Assembly (NCBI RefSeq): GCF_000252955.1
Contig: NC_014228.1
Location: forward strand, 2,395,232-2,459,231
Direction of reading: 5' to 3'
DNA: 64,000 nucleotides
Source of the DNA: Xenorhabdus nematophila ATCC 19061
GTDB taxonomy: Bacteria; Pseudomonadota; Gammaproteobacteria; Enterobacterales; Enterobacteriaceae
This document shows, piece after piece, positions 34,480 through 44,571 of the stretch. The position numbers and the translations under genes are program-made. The stretch's first letter is position 1, and each line of letters begins with the position of its first letter. Under the pieces are notes generated by a model. The model worked only from the letters and a program-made list of their open reading frames with translations. It ran no database searches and was not told the origin of the DNA.

Positions 34480-36126
34480 TTAATGTTTTATTATGTAAAA
34501 GTTTTTAGTATGGTAATTATCCAGTGGGTCTTTACCGGTATAGCCACCAACATAAGGTTTGATTAACCGGGAATTCATGTAGTAAAAGACGGGGACAATG
34601 GCAGAATCTTTATCCAGTTGAGCATTGGCCTGAGCATAAATTTCAGCACGCTCTTCATCTGTTTTAACTTCGAGAGATTGCTTCATTAATGCGTCAAATT
34701 CTTTACTCTTATAGTGAGAAGTGTTGTTGCTGCTATCGGATAGCATAGGATTCAAGAACGTAGAGGCTTCGTTATAATCAGCACACCATCCGGCGCGGGC
34801 AACGTCATAATTACCCTGATGGCGGGAATCGAGAAAGGTTTTCCACTCTTGGTTTTCAAGAGAAACATCAACACCGATATTCTTTTTCCAAACAGAAGCG
34901 GCGGCAATGGCTAATTTTTTATGCAGATCAGACGTGTTGTACAGCAATTTCATTTTCAGCGGGTTATCTTTGGTGAATCCGGCTTCTGCCAACAGTTTTT
35001 TCGCTTCTTCGTTACGCTGTTGCTGATTTAATTTGGTATACCAATCTGGTTTCTCATCTTTAAAATCAGCGATATATGGCGGTGTATAACCATAAGCAGG
35101 CATATCACCCTGATTTTTGACTTTATTAGCTAAAAGATCTTGATTCATTCCCAATTTTAGTGCTGTACGGACTCGTGGATCGTTAAATGGTGGCTTTTCG
35201 TTATTGATTTCATAGTAGTAAGTGCACAATTTCGGATTTGCGCGCAATTGTTCGGGGATCTCTTTTTTCAACTTTTGGTATAATTCAACGGGTAAATTGT
35301 CATAACTCATATCGATTTCGCCGGAACGATAGCGGTTAACATCCGTTATTTCAGAAGAAATGGGTAAAACAGTGACCTGATTAATGATTATATTTTTATT
35401 ATCCCAATAGTACGGGTTCCGTTCGAAAACCATACGTTCATTAATCACCCAACTTTTTACTTTATAAGCCCCGTTACCCACAAAATTCTGGGGTTGTGTC
35501 CACCTCTCGCCATATTTTTCTACCGTTGCACGATGGGCGGGTGATGTGCTTGTATGGACAAATAACTTGACCAGATAAGGGACAGGCTCACTTAATGTTA
35601 ACTGCAATGTACGAGCATCTAATGCTTTCACCCCCAGCGTTTCGGGTTTTTGTTTGCCTCTGATGACATCATCAACATTGAGAAGATGTGCATACTGCAT
35701 AAAACTTGCGTAAGGGGAAGCTGTATTTGGGTCGACTAATCGACGGAAGCTGTAAGCAAAATCTTCTGCCGTGACAGGGTCACCATTAGACCATTTCGCA
35801 TCTTTGCGTAAATGGAATGTCCACACTTTAAAATCGGGTTGATGTTCCCAACGTTCTGCCACGCCGGGGATAATTTTGCCGTCGGGATCATTAATCACCA
35901 ACGTTTCAAACAAATCACGGGCGATGTTGGATTCCGGTACACCTTCAATTTTATGCGGGTCCAATGATTGGGGTTCTGAGCCATTATTGCGGACCAGTAC
36001 CTGTTTTGCAGCGTCTGCGAGTTGCACGCCTGCGGGCACTTGCGCTGCAAAGGCCTGCGTACCCATCATCATACTCAGCGCTACCGTAATCCCGGCAGCC
36101 AGTTTTTTCTTTGTTGTGTTTAGCAT
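34480..36126 (-). CDS. oppA: Periplasmic oligopeptide-binding protein OppA (operon-proximal copy)
   Basis: A 548-residue extracellular solute-binding protein, family 5. Signal peptide MLNTTKKKLAAGITVALSMM... with cleavage after TQAFA (about residue 28). The mature part begins QVPAGVQLADAAKQ and carries the family motifs NNGSEPQSLDPHKIEG and EDFAYSFRRL, and ends in a KDPLDNYHTKNFYIIKH-type tail. It captures peptides in the periplasm for OppBCDF. A GGAG lies nine bases before the ATG. A second, diverged copy lies directly upstream, so the operon is oppA-oppA-oppBCDF. Confidence 0.96.
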   Translation of the reverse strand: MLNTTKKKLAAGITVALSMMMGTQAFAAQVPAGVQLADAAKQVLVRNNGSEPQSLDPHKIEGVPESNIARDLFETLVINDPDGKIIPGVAERWEHQPDFKVWTFHLRKDAKWSNGDPVTAEDFAYSFRRLVDPNTASPYASFMQYAHLLNVDDVIRGKQKPETLGVKALDARTLQLTLSEPVPYLVKLFVHTSTSPAHRATVEKYGERWTQPQNFVGNGAYKVKSWVINERMVFERNPYYWDNKNIIINQVTVLPISSEITDVNRYRSGEIDMSYDNLPVELYQKLKKEIPEQLRANPKLCTYYYEINNEKPPFNDPRVRTALKLGMNQDLLANKVKNQGDMPAYGYTPPYIADFKDEKPDWYTKLNQQQRNEEAKKLLAEAGFTKDNPLKMKLLYNTSDLHKKLAIAAASVWKKNIGVDVSLENQEWKTFLDSRHQGNYDVARAGWCADYNEASTFLNPMLSDSSNNTSHYKSKEFDALMKQSLEVKTDEERAEIYAQANAQLDKDSAIVPVFYYMNSRLIKPYVGGYTGKDPLDNYHTKNFYIIKH

Positions 36127-36250
36127 CTTATCTTACTCCAATTAATATCATCTGACCCTTTAGAGTCATATCCACATGGTGGGATGGTTATTATCCGTAT
36201 TCAAAAGGAACAATTTTGCTTACAGCAAGACAATATTTTTTAAATGATGA

Positions 36251-37891
36251 TTAGCCACCTATTTTTTTAATATATAAATTTTTCAAATCCACATAATCAA
36301 GCGGATCTTTACCTGTCATTCCCCCAACGGTAGGACGAATAAGGCGTACACTGACACGATAGTAAACAGGAATAATGCCTGAATCCTTATCAAGCTGGGA
36401 TTCGGCCTGTTGATAAAATGTCTTACGGGTTATGTCATCTTTAGCAACCAGTGCCTGACTCAGATAGTTATCAAACGCTTCACTCTGGTAGAAAGTGGTA
36501 TTGTTACTGCTACTTGACAACAACATATTCAAAAAAGAAGATGGCTCGTTATAATCACCGCACCATGTCGCTCTGGCGACATCATAATTGCCTTCATGGC
36601 GGTTCTGGAGAGAGGTTTTCCATTCCTGATTTTGCAGCGTCACTTTTGCACCGATATTTTTCTGCCACATGGAAGCCGCTGCAATGGCTTGTTGTTTATT
36701 TTGCTCTGATGTGTTGTACAACAAGGTAAATTTAAGGGGATTACGGGTATCAAAACCCGCTTCTTTCAACAATTCCCTTGCTCGCTGATTACGTTGTTCT
36801 TGGGTCCAGTCCGCCCATTCCGGATGAATGGACAGACCATCACCAATATAGGTTGGCGTAAAACCATAAGCAGGAATTTGCCCCTGTCCCATAATTCTTT
36901 CCGTGATGATATCCCGATCCAGACTCAGTTTTATCGCTTCACGTACTCGTTTATCTTTAAACAACGGTTTTTGATTATTGATTTCGTAATAAAATGTGCA
37001 TAAGAAAGGTGAAATTTGCAATTGTTCGGGAATATCCCGTTTCATTTTTTGGTACAAATCAGGCGGAATGGCACTATCAGTGATATCAATCTCTCCGCTA
37101 CGATAGCGGTTAACATCGCTGATCCCTGAAACAATAGGTAAAAAAGTCCCTTTTTCAATAATACTTTCTTTATTATTCCAATATTGTGAATTACGCGTTA
37201 AAACAAGCCGCTCATTGATCACCCAATCTTTCAATATATAAGCGCCATTACCAATATAGTTTTCCGGCAACGTCCATTTATTGCCCCACTTTTCCACGGC
37301 ATCTTGTCTGACGGGTTTCATCGGTGTATGGCTTAACATATTAACCAGATAAGGAACCGGCTGGCTGAGAATGACTTGAAAACGCCGTTCATCTAACGCC
37401 TTGACACCTAATTGATCGGGTGATTTCACCCCTTTCAGAATATCATCGGCGTTCTGCACATAGGTATACTGCAAATAACTGGTATAAGGAGAGCCGGTAT
37501 TTGGATCAGCAAGACGACGCCAGCTATAGACAAAATCCTGTGCGGTAACAGGCTTGCCATCACTCCATTTAGCGTCTTCACGCAAATAGAATGTCCACAC
37601 CTTATAGCCTTCATGTTCCCATCTTTCCGCCACACCCGGCTCAATTTCTCCATTTGGCTCTGTCGTCACCAGCCCTTCTAATAGGTTACGAATAATGTTC
37701 GTCTCTGGACCCCCTTCAATCTTATGAGGATCAAGTGAAGTCACTTCAACACCATTATTGATGGTTATTTCTTGTTTTTCAGCTAGTGTAACCCCGGCAG
37801 GAACAATTGCAGCAAGACCTTGTGCCACAGGAAACGATAATAAAACGATACTCGAAATCAACGTTCCTAATTTTGATGTTTTTTTTCTCAT
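36251..37891 (-). CDS. Second oligopeptide-binding protein, OppA paralogue
   Basis: A 546-residue family-5 solute-binding protein. The chosen ATG (MRKKTSKLG) has GAGG five bases upstream; a TTG 12 nt further out is the alternative. Signal peptide with LISSIVLLSFPVAQGLA and cleavage near residue 27; the mature part starts IVPAGVTLAEKQEITINNG. It is colinear with the neighbouring OppA (NNGVEVTSLDPHKIEG, QDFVYSWRRL, TGKDPLDYVDLKNLYI) but well diverged. It has its own upstream AT-rich region and is 124 bases from oppA, so it may be transcribed with or separately from it. Probably binds a different peptide set; specificity cannot be read here. Confidence 0.94.
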   Translation of the reverse strand: MRKKTSKLGTLISSIVLLSFPVAQGLAAIVPAGVTLAEKQEITINNGVEVTSLDPHKIEGGPETNIIRNLLEGLVTTEPNGEIEPGVAERWEHEGYKVWTFYLREDAKWSDGKPVTAQDFVYSWRRLADPNTGSPYTSYLQYTYVQNADDILKGVKSPDQLGVKALDERRFQVILSQPVPYLVNMLSHTPMKPVRQDAVEKWGNKWTLPENYIGNGAYILKDWVINERLVLTRNSQYWNNKESIIEKGTFLPIVSGISDVNRYRSGEIDITDSAIPPDLYQKMKRDIPEQLQISPFLCTFYYEINNQKPLFKDKRVREAIKLSLDRDIITERIMGQGQIPAYGFTPTYIGDGLSIHPEWADWTQEQRNQRARELLKEAGFDTRNPLKFTLLYNTSEQNKQQAIAAASMWQKNIGAKVTLQNQEWKTSLQNRHEGNYDVARATWCGDYNEPSSFLNMLLSSSSNNTTFYQSEAFDNYLSQALVAKDDITRKTFYQQAESQLDKDSGIIPVYYRVSVRLIRPTVGGMTGKDPLDYVDLKNLYIKKIGG

Positions 37892-38210
37892 TTTCCGCCT
37901 CAAATTATAAACAGCAAATGAATCATTTTTAATCCGCTAACTTTGATAATTAACTTAATCACGTAAACAATTGAGAATTAACCTGTTAAAAAATGACACT
38001 AACATAATAATTGTTACACAATTTTTATAATGGATTTATTAAGACATTAAAGTAACTTGTTATTTTTGTATAAAATTTACGCGCGAAATAAATTCAACTA
38101 GTTGAAAATAATGAATTTTATTTTACCTTTTCAATGTAAAAATCATAAAATAAACCCAAAAAAGAAAATAAACATTATTTTAACAAAATGCAATCACCAC
38201 AGAGTAAAAA
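37892..38210. other. AT-rich gap upstream of the opp genes
   Basis: About 320 bases with no supported gene. It should contain the minus-strand opp promoter. The part nearest the ychE remnant may be its decayed 3' half, but no frame is conserved well enough to annotate. Confidence 0.4.
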
Positions 38211-38528
38211 TCAACCTTCATCACAAAATGTCCAAACGGGACACCAGTAAGATAAAAAATCCAACGCCCAATAACTGCCTCCAGCGATACGAAATGAGTC
38301 TATAGAAATACCAAATACATAAAGGATCGCGTTTCCGACCAGCAATGAAATACATAAAATAATAGCCACTGATAAATTTGCGATAGAATTGGTTTTATTT
38401 CGCTCTAATATTGTCTGATAATTCTTCATACTAATGAAAACAGGTAAAACTCCAATCGGGTTAACTAACGCAAACAATCCCATAAAAAACTTAATATATT
38501 CAGACATTCCCAATAATGGCTCTCCCAT
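38211..38528 (-). pseudogene. ychE: Truncated MarC-family membrane protein (YchE-like)
   Basis: A 105-codon frame starting MGEPLLGMSEYIKFFMGLFALVNPIG, which contains the MarC/YchE signature FxxLFALVNPIGxLPVF. YchE proteins are about 215 residues with six spans. Here the similarity stops after the third span (FGISIDSFRIAGG) and the frame ends in YWALDFLSYWCPVWTFCDEG, unlike the family. The gene sits between oppA and adhE, as ychE does in E. coli, so this is the ancestral gene in decay. Its own start and GGAGTGA site are intact. Confidence 0.8.
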
Positions 38529-38911
38529 AATTCACTCCTTCCAAAATTAAATAAATAAAACTTATGACAATATTTAAAAATACAGTGACATGGCGTGTTT
38601 TTCGTTAGGTTAAATCAATTCACTGGGTAATTCTTACCGATAAATTCAATTATGGAATCACTAACAGGGCCAATAAAGATAAAAAAAGTATCATTAAAGT
38701 TAATGTAATGTTTAATTTCATCTCAATACTAAGATTGATGATTATTTTCATAAAACTACAAGCTGAATGGTATCAGCTTCATATTTTCATGATCTGAATC
38801 ACTATATGAAAGACTATAAATGATAAGCTGCATTCAACATGTAATTTCAAGAAAATTAACTATTTCTAAATTAATCGTTCTGCTAAGTAACGTTTATCAG
38901 GAGTAATTGTA
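38529..38911. other. Intergenic region upstream of adhE
   Basis: About 380 AT-rich bases between the divergent ychE remnant and adhE. The adhE ribosome-binding site CAGGAG lies eight bases before its ATG. In E. coli the equivalent region carries the adhE promoter and Cra/Fis/FNR control. I see no additional gene here. Confidence 0.45.
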
Positions 38912-41535
38912 ATGGTTGTCACTCAGGTTGCCGAACTCAATGAATTAGTTGCTCGTGTAAAAAAAGCCCAGCATGAATTTGCTCATTTTTCTCAGGAACA
39001 AATTGACCGTATTTTCCGTGCCGCAGCGCTTGCCGCTGCCGATGCTCGTATTCCATTGGCAAAATTAGCCGTATCTGAATCGGGTATGGGAATTGTGGAA
39101 GATAAAGTGATCAAAAACCACTTCGCTTCTGAGTATATATATAACGCCTATAAAGATGATAAGACCTGCGGTATTTTGTCTGAAGATAACACTTTCGGTA
39201 CTATCACTATCGCAGAACCTATTGGCCTGATTTGCGGGATCGTTCCTACAACCAATCCAACATCCACTGCGATTTTCAAAGCACTCATCAGCCTGAAAAC
39301 CCGGAATGGTATTATTTTCTCGCCTCATCCACGCGCCAAAAAGGCAACCAATAAAGCAGCAGAAATCGTTTTAAAAGCCGCAGTCGAAGCCGGGGCACCA
39401 GAAAATATTATCGGTTGGATTGATGAACCTTCTGTTGAACTTTCAAATGCTCTGATGCACCACCCTGATATTAACCTGATTCTGGCCACAGGCGGTCCGG
39501 GCATGGTCAAAGCGGCCTATAGCTCAGGTAAACCTGCAATTGGTGTGGGTGCCGGCAATACGCCTGTCGTGATCGATGAATCAGCCGATATCAAACGTGC
39601 TATAGCCTCTATTCTGATGTCCAAAACGTTTGATAATGGGGTGATTTGTGCTTCAGAACAATCTGTTATTGTTGTTGAGGCGGTTTATGAACAAGTTCGT
39701 GAGCGCTTTTCAACCCACGGCGGATATCTCCTTAAAGGAAAAGAACTCAAAGCCGTCCAGGATATTATCTTAAAAAATGGTAACTTAAACGCAGCCATTG
39801 TTGGTCAGCCAGCAACAAAAATCGCTGAAATGGCCGGTATCAGTGTTCCCGATAATACGAAGATCCTCATCGGTGAAGTCACGCTTGTGGATGAAACCGA
39901 ACCTTTTGCCCATGAGAAGTTATCGCCGTTGCTTGCCATGTATCGCGGTAAAAATTTTGAAGATGCAGTTGAAAAAGCAGAAAAACTGGTCGAAATGGGC
40001 GGTATTGGGCACACATCGTGTCTTTATACTGAACAAGATAACCAAGCCGGGCGCATTAAATATTTCGGCAATAAAATGAAAACGGCCCGGATTTTGATCA
40101 ACACACCCGCTTCCCAGGGTGGGATCGGGGATTTATACAACTTTAAGCTATCCCCTTCTCTCACACTGGGATGTGGTTCTTGGGGAGGTAACTCTATCTC
40201 CGAAAACGTGGGGCCAAAGCATTTGATCAACACGAAAACTGTTGCCAAAAGAGCCGAAAATATGTTGTGGCATAAACTTCCGAAATCAATCTATTTCCGA
40301 CGCGGTTCCCTTCCCATCGCATTAGAAGAAGTGGCTGCGGATGGGGCAAAACGCGCTTTCATTGTGACAGATCGCTTCTTATTTAATCATGGCTATACCG
40401 ATCAGGTGATCAATGTTTTGAAATCATACGGTATGGAAACCGACGTTTTCTTTGAAGTTGAAGCAGACCCGACTTTAAGTATCGTCCGCAAAGGGACTGA
40501 ACAAATGCATTTGTTTAAGCCAGATGTCATTATTGCCCTTGGCGGTGGCTCCCCGATGGATGCAGCCAAAATTATGTGGGTGATGTATGAACATCCGGAA
40601 ACACATTTCGAAGAATTAGCTCTGCGTTTTATGGATATTCGCAAACGCATCTATAAGTTTCCGAAAATGGGCGTGAAAGCCAAAATGATCGCCATTACAA
40701 CAACATCAGGCACAGGTTCAGAAGTCACACCTTTTGCCGTTGTTACCGATGACATCACCGGGCAGAAATATCCTCTGGCAGATTATGCTCTGACGCCTGA
40801 TATGGCGATTGTCGATGCCAACTTGGTTATGGATATGCCTAAATCACTGTGCGCCTTTGGTGGCCTTGATGCGGTTACTCACGCACTGGAAGCCTATGTT
40901 TCTGTGTTGGCAAATGAATATTCAGATGGACAAGCTTTACAAGCCCTGAAACTGTTGAAAGATTTTCTACCTGCCAGTTACCATGAAGGTGCAAAAAACC
41001 CAGTTGCCCGTGAGCGTGTCCATAATGCAGCAACCATTGCAGGCATTGCCTTTGCCAATGCTTTCTTGGGGGTGTGTCATTCCATGGCCCACAAACTTGG
41101 CTCTGAGTTTCATATTCCACATGGTTTAGCAAATGCGCTATTGATCTGTAACGTCATTCGCTATAACGCTAATGACAATCCGACAAAACAAACCGCATTT
41201 ATGATCGTCCTCAGGCACGACGCCGCTATGCAGAAATTGCAGACTATTTAGGCTTAACCTCATCAGGCGATCGCACCGCTGTTAAAATTGAAAAACTGTT
41301 GGTTTGGCTGGAAGAAATAAAATCTCAATTAGATATTCCGGCATCCATTCGTGAAACAGGTGTTCAAGAATCTGACTTTTTAGCAAAAATTGACAAACTT
41401 GCAGAAGATGCATTTGATGATCAATGTACTGGTGCCAATCCGCGTTATCCACTCATTTCTGAACTGAAACAACTGTTGTTAGATTCTTTCTATGGCCGTA
41501 AATTTACTGAACAGACCTACCTCAGGAAACAGTGA
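38912..41535 (+). pseudogene. adhE: Bifunctional aldehyde-alcohol dehydrogenase AdhE, frameshifted
   Basis: AdhE reduces acetyl-CoA to acetaldehyde and then ethanol in fermentation. Residues 1-440 are the aldehyde dehydrogenase half with the catalytic Cys in DNGVICASEQS. The second half is the iron-dependent alcohol dehydrogenase, with ALGGGSPMDAAK and the metal-ligand region GGLDAVTHALEAY and HSMAHKLGSEFHIPHG. The first frame stops at 41251 after 779 residues, in an unrelated 16-residue tail. The genuine C-terminus (YDRPQARRRYAEIADYL to QTYLRKQ) continues in another frame from about 41202 to 41535. Compared with the E. coli protein (TAFSQYDRP), TAF joins YDRP with seven bases missing near 41200. 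Both active sites lie before the lesion, but the last 110 residues or so, which pack in the ADH domain, are lost. Sequencing error is possible. Confidence 0.9.
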
Positions 41536-41581
41536 AATCAAATAGAAAAAATGACAGATAAATGAACAGCTGATGTCACTC

Positions 41582-41613
41582 AAAAGGCGCCAGGGATCTC
41601 CTGACGCCTTTTT
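41582..41613 (+). terminator. Rho-independent terminator after adhE
   Basis: AAAAGGCGCCAGG and CCTGACGCCTTTTT form a long stem with one mismatch and a short loop, followed by a T run. It lies about 50 nt after the adhE stop and faces the convergent tdk gene. Confidence 0.85.
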
Positions 41614-41671
41614 ATTATTTCATTTTCTGACTTAGTGATTTTATACGCATTAGGCTTCAACAGAAAACATA

Positions 41672-42268
41672 TTAAACTTTTCTTGCCTTAGCCTCACGAA
41701 TAACGTCAGTATAGTGCTTACGACACACAGAAACGTATTTTTCATTGCCACCAATATCAACCTGAGCACCATCGTAAACGACGTTCCCGTCACTCCCAAA
41801 ACGCAGTACACGGCTGGCTTTTCTCCCGCAATGACAGATTGTTTTTAACTCCACCAATTTATCTGACCAGGCGAGAAGATATTGGCTTCCACTAAATAAT
41901 TCCCCCTGAAAATCCGTCCTTAAACCATAACAAAGAACCGGAATATCATCATAATCTACAATTTCACAAAGCTGCTCAACATGCTCTTTTGTCAGGAATT
42001 GACATTCATCAATCAAAACACAATGGATTTTTTCAGCGGCATTTTCATTTCTGATAAGCTCAGCGATATTTGTTTCTGGTGAAAACAACAAAGCATCAGC
42101 GGATAGACCAATACGAGAACTGACCTTTCCTTTCCCGAAACGCGTATCTATTTCTGCTGTAAAAATCAGCGTCCTCATTCCTCTTTCGTTATAGTTATAG
42201 GAAGACTGCAATAAGGAAGTTGATTTCCCTGCATTCATAGCAGAATAATAAAAATAAAGCTGAGCCAT
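41672..42268 (-). CDS. tdk: Thymidine kinase
   Basis: A 198-residue type II thymidine kinase, the nucleotide salvage enzyme that phosphorylates thymidine and deoxyuridine. P-loop [15 protein letters not shown] near residues 8-22, DEC motif IDECQFLT, and Zn-binding cysteines in [11 protein letters not shown] and the C-terminal VSVCRKHY. The start MAQLYFYY matches E. coli Tdk and has AAGGA upstream; an ATG 12 nt earlier (MDGP) abuts the Shine-Dalgarno and is less likely. Position beside adhE and hns is the enterobacterial order. Confidence 0.96.
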   Translation of the reverse strand: MAQLYFYYSAMNAGKSTSLLQSSYNYNERGMRTLIFTAEIDTRFGKGKVSSRIGLSADALLFSPETNIAELIRNENAAEKIHCVLIDECQFLTKEHVEQLCEIVDYDDIPVLCYGLRTDFQGELFSGSQYLLAWSDKLVELKTICHCGRKASRVLRFGSDGNVVYDGAQVDIGGNEKYVSVCRKHYTDVIREAKARKV

Positions 42269-42912
42269 TGGCCCGTCCATCCTTTTGTCAAATTAATCAA
42301 GCAATATATCGTGTTAAGTTTACCACAAACTCTGATTAAGATTACGCTTTGTTATTGTCTAATGTGAAGTAACAGAAACAAATTAGAGCAAATAAGAAAA
42401 AATTATTTTCATGATAATCATCACATTTGTGCATATAAAATCAACGCTGCAAGCGCTTTCTGCATGACAAATGAACGAACGCACAACGAAAGAAATAGTT
42501 ATTTCTTGTTCCACCCTTTGCATATTAATAATCATAGCGGTTTACTTTTAGTCAATTTACCTCACTATAATCATAACTAATGGATTACCCATAAAAAAAC
42601 TTTCATCCCACACTTGATATTCAACTTATTTCTATAAGAACAGTTAACATTCCTTACATATTGACCATAAATTAGTTTTATACATCGCAGTTTATTCCTT
42701 ACTCAACTTTACAGTAATCAACCTCAATGCTTATTGAGAAATGACAAAACCAATAGCAGGATTAAAACGCAATATATCGATTATCAAAAAAATTGCATTT
42801 TAAAATGATGTATTTTAGCTTGAGAAAGTAAATTCACTATTGCAGAAAATAAAATAGCATTCTATTATTATCCCTACATCAGCTATCATCATTATAATTT
42901 GAGACCAGGACA
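42269..42912. other. AT-rich intergenic region between tdk and hns
   Basis: About 640 bases with no gene, very AT-rich with A/T tracts. It should carry the hns promoter and the curved AT-rich sites through which H-NS represses itself. No further feature identified. Confidence 0.5.
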
Positions 42913-43314
42913 ATGAGCGAAAATTTAAAATCCTTAAATAACATCCGTACCTTGCGCGCGCAAGCAAGAGAATGTGAACTTACTACGTTAGAAGAAATGC
43001 TGGAAAAACTGACAACTGTTGTTGAAGAACGTCGTGATGAAGAAAGTCAGGCTCGCGCACAAATAGAAGAGCGTACTCGCAAACTTCAAGAATACCGTGA
43101 AATGCTGGAGAAAGACGGCATTGAATTAAGCGACTTAGTAGACGCTTTAAGCGGTAAAGCGACTAGTAAATCTAAACGTGCTGCCCGTCCCGCTAAATAT
43201 TCATACTTTGATGAAGGTGAAACTAAAACCTGGACTGGCCAAGGCCGTACACCAGCGGTAATCAAAAAAGCAATTGAAGAAGAAGGCAAAAAACTGGAAG
43301 ATTTCCTGATCTAA
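42913..43314 (+). CDS. hns: Nucleoid-associated transcriptional silencer H-NS
   Basis: A 133-residue H-NS. The N-terminal helical oligomerisation part is about 1-65 ([32 protein letters not shown]), followed by a linker and the C-terminal DNA-binding domain with the AT-hook-like core [16 protein letters not shown], matching the QGR motif. It coats AT-rich DNA and silences acquired genes. CAGGACA precedes the ATG, and a strong terminator follows 25 nt downstream, so it is a single-gene unit. It is relevant to the AT-rich accessory DNA elsewhere in the window. Confidence 0.97.
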   Translation: MSENLKSLNNIRTLRAQARECELTTLEEMLEKLTTVVEERRDEESQARAQIEERTRKLQEYREMLEKDGIELSDLVDALSGKATSKSKRAARPAKYSYFDEGETKTWTGQGRTPAVIKKAIEEEGKKLEDFLI

Positions 43315-43338
43315 TCAATTGTTTTTGAACCTAATAAC

Positions 43339-43366
43339 AAAAATACCCTTGTTAGGGTATTTTTGT
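43339..43366 (+). terminator. Rho-independent terminator after hns
   Basis: AAAAATACCC and GGGTATTTTT pair perfectly around a short loop and end in T-rich sequence, 25 nt after the hns stop. Confidence 0.88.
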
Positions 43367-43546
43367 TTTATGATTAATATAATTAACTAAGCTAATTACG
43401 AGCTGATGTAAAAACACTGAAAGTTATATTAATGGCAAAAATGCCTTCATATTCTCAAAGTGTTCAAGAAGAATTTAACACTAACTTAGTTTTTTATTAA
43501 CATCCTTTTATAAAGAAAGGAGCAAGTTGCTCCTTTCCTTTTGTTT

Positions 43547-44563
43547 CTACTTTACTGGCTTCTGATAAAAATCTAAATACCAATCAACAAACCGTTTCAC
43601 ACCTTCTTTTACCGGGGTGTTGGGTGAAAACCCAATCTTATCGTAAAGAGCGCTGGAATCCGCACACGTTGACAATACATCACCATCCTGGATTTCCATA
43701 AAGTTTTTCTTTGCCTCAACACCCAGTGAAACTTCAATAGCTTCAATAAAAGCACCCAGTTTTGTCGGCTGGCCATTACCTATATTGTAAATACAGTATG
43801 GTGCAGAGCTGGCAAATATCTGTCCATCTTCAACTGACCAATTTTCATTACGGATAGGAATGATATTCTGCAACCTGATTATAGATTCAACAATGTCATC
43901 AATATATGTGAAATCCCTCACCATATTACCATGATTATAAACATCAATTGACTCACCTTCTGACATAGCTTTAGTAAATTTAAATAAAGCCATATCAGGG
44001 CGACCCCATGGGCCATATACGGTAAAAAACCGCAATCCAGTAGTAGGAAGTTGATAAAGATGAGAATAACTGTGAGACATTAATTCATCAGCTTTTTTCG
44101 TTGCTGCATATAAAGAAATGGGATGATCAACGGAATCAGCCGTGGAAAAAGGCTGCTTTTTATTTAATCCATATACTGAACTGGAAGAGGCATATAATAA
44201 ATGTTCTACATGATGATGACGACACCCTTCAAGAATATTGATATGACCGATGATATTGGCATCAATATATGCCATTGGATTTTGTATTGAATAGCGAACA
44301 CCTGCTTGAGCACCCAAATGGATAACTCGCTGAAATTGGTGTTTGGCAAACAATTCAGGGGTAGCAACTCTATCGGCCAGATCTAACTTTTCAAATCTAA
44401 AATTTGCATGAGGAAGTAATAAATTTAATCTCGCCTGCTTTAACTTAACATCATAATAATCATTTAAGTTATCGATACCGACAACCTCATATCCCATATT
44501 CAATAACCGCTGACTGACATGGAAACCAATAAAACCAGCAGAACCTGTAACTAGAAATTTCAT
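43547..44563 (-). CDS. UDP-glucuronate 4-epimerase-like SDR enzyme
   Basis: A 338-residue extended short-chain dehydrogenase. Rossmann motif VTGSAGFIGFHV near the N-terminus, catalytic Ser region LLYASSSSVYGLN, and catalytic Y-x-x-x-K as SLYAATKKADEL. NLNDYYDVKLKQARL and FTVYGPWGRPDMALFKFTKA are typical of UDP-glucuronate 4-epimerases (GlcA to GalA). The ATG chosen (MKFLVTG) follows the ugd stop by nine bases. With galU and ugd it forms a three-step route from glucose-1-phosphate to UDP-galacturonate, probably for lipopolysaccharide or capsule. A different 4-epimerase substrate is possible but less likely next to ugd. Confidence 0.9.
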   Translation of the reverse strand: MKFLVTGSAGFIGFHVSQRLLNMGYEVVGIDNLNDYYDVKLKQARLNLLLPHANFRFEKLDLADRVATPELFAKHQFQRVIHLGAQAGVRYSIQNPMAYIDANIIGHINILEGCRHHHVEHLLYASSSSVYGLNKKQPFSTADSVDHPISLYAATKKADELMSHSYSHLYQLPTTGLRFFTVYGPWGRPDMALFKFTKAMSEGESIDVYNHGNMVRDFTYIDDIVESIIRLQNIIPIRNENWSVEDGQIFASSAPYCIYNIGNGQPTKLGAFIEAIEVSLGVEAKKNFMEIQDGDVLSTCADSSALYDKIGFSPNTPVKEGVKRFVDWYLDFYQKPVK

Positions 44564-44571
44564 ATCATAAC

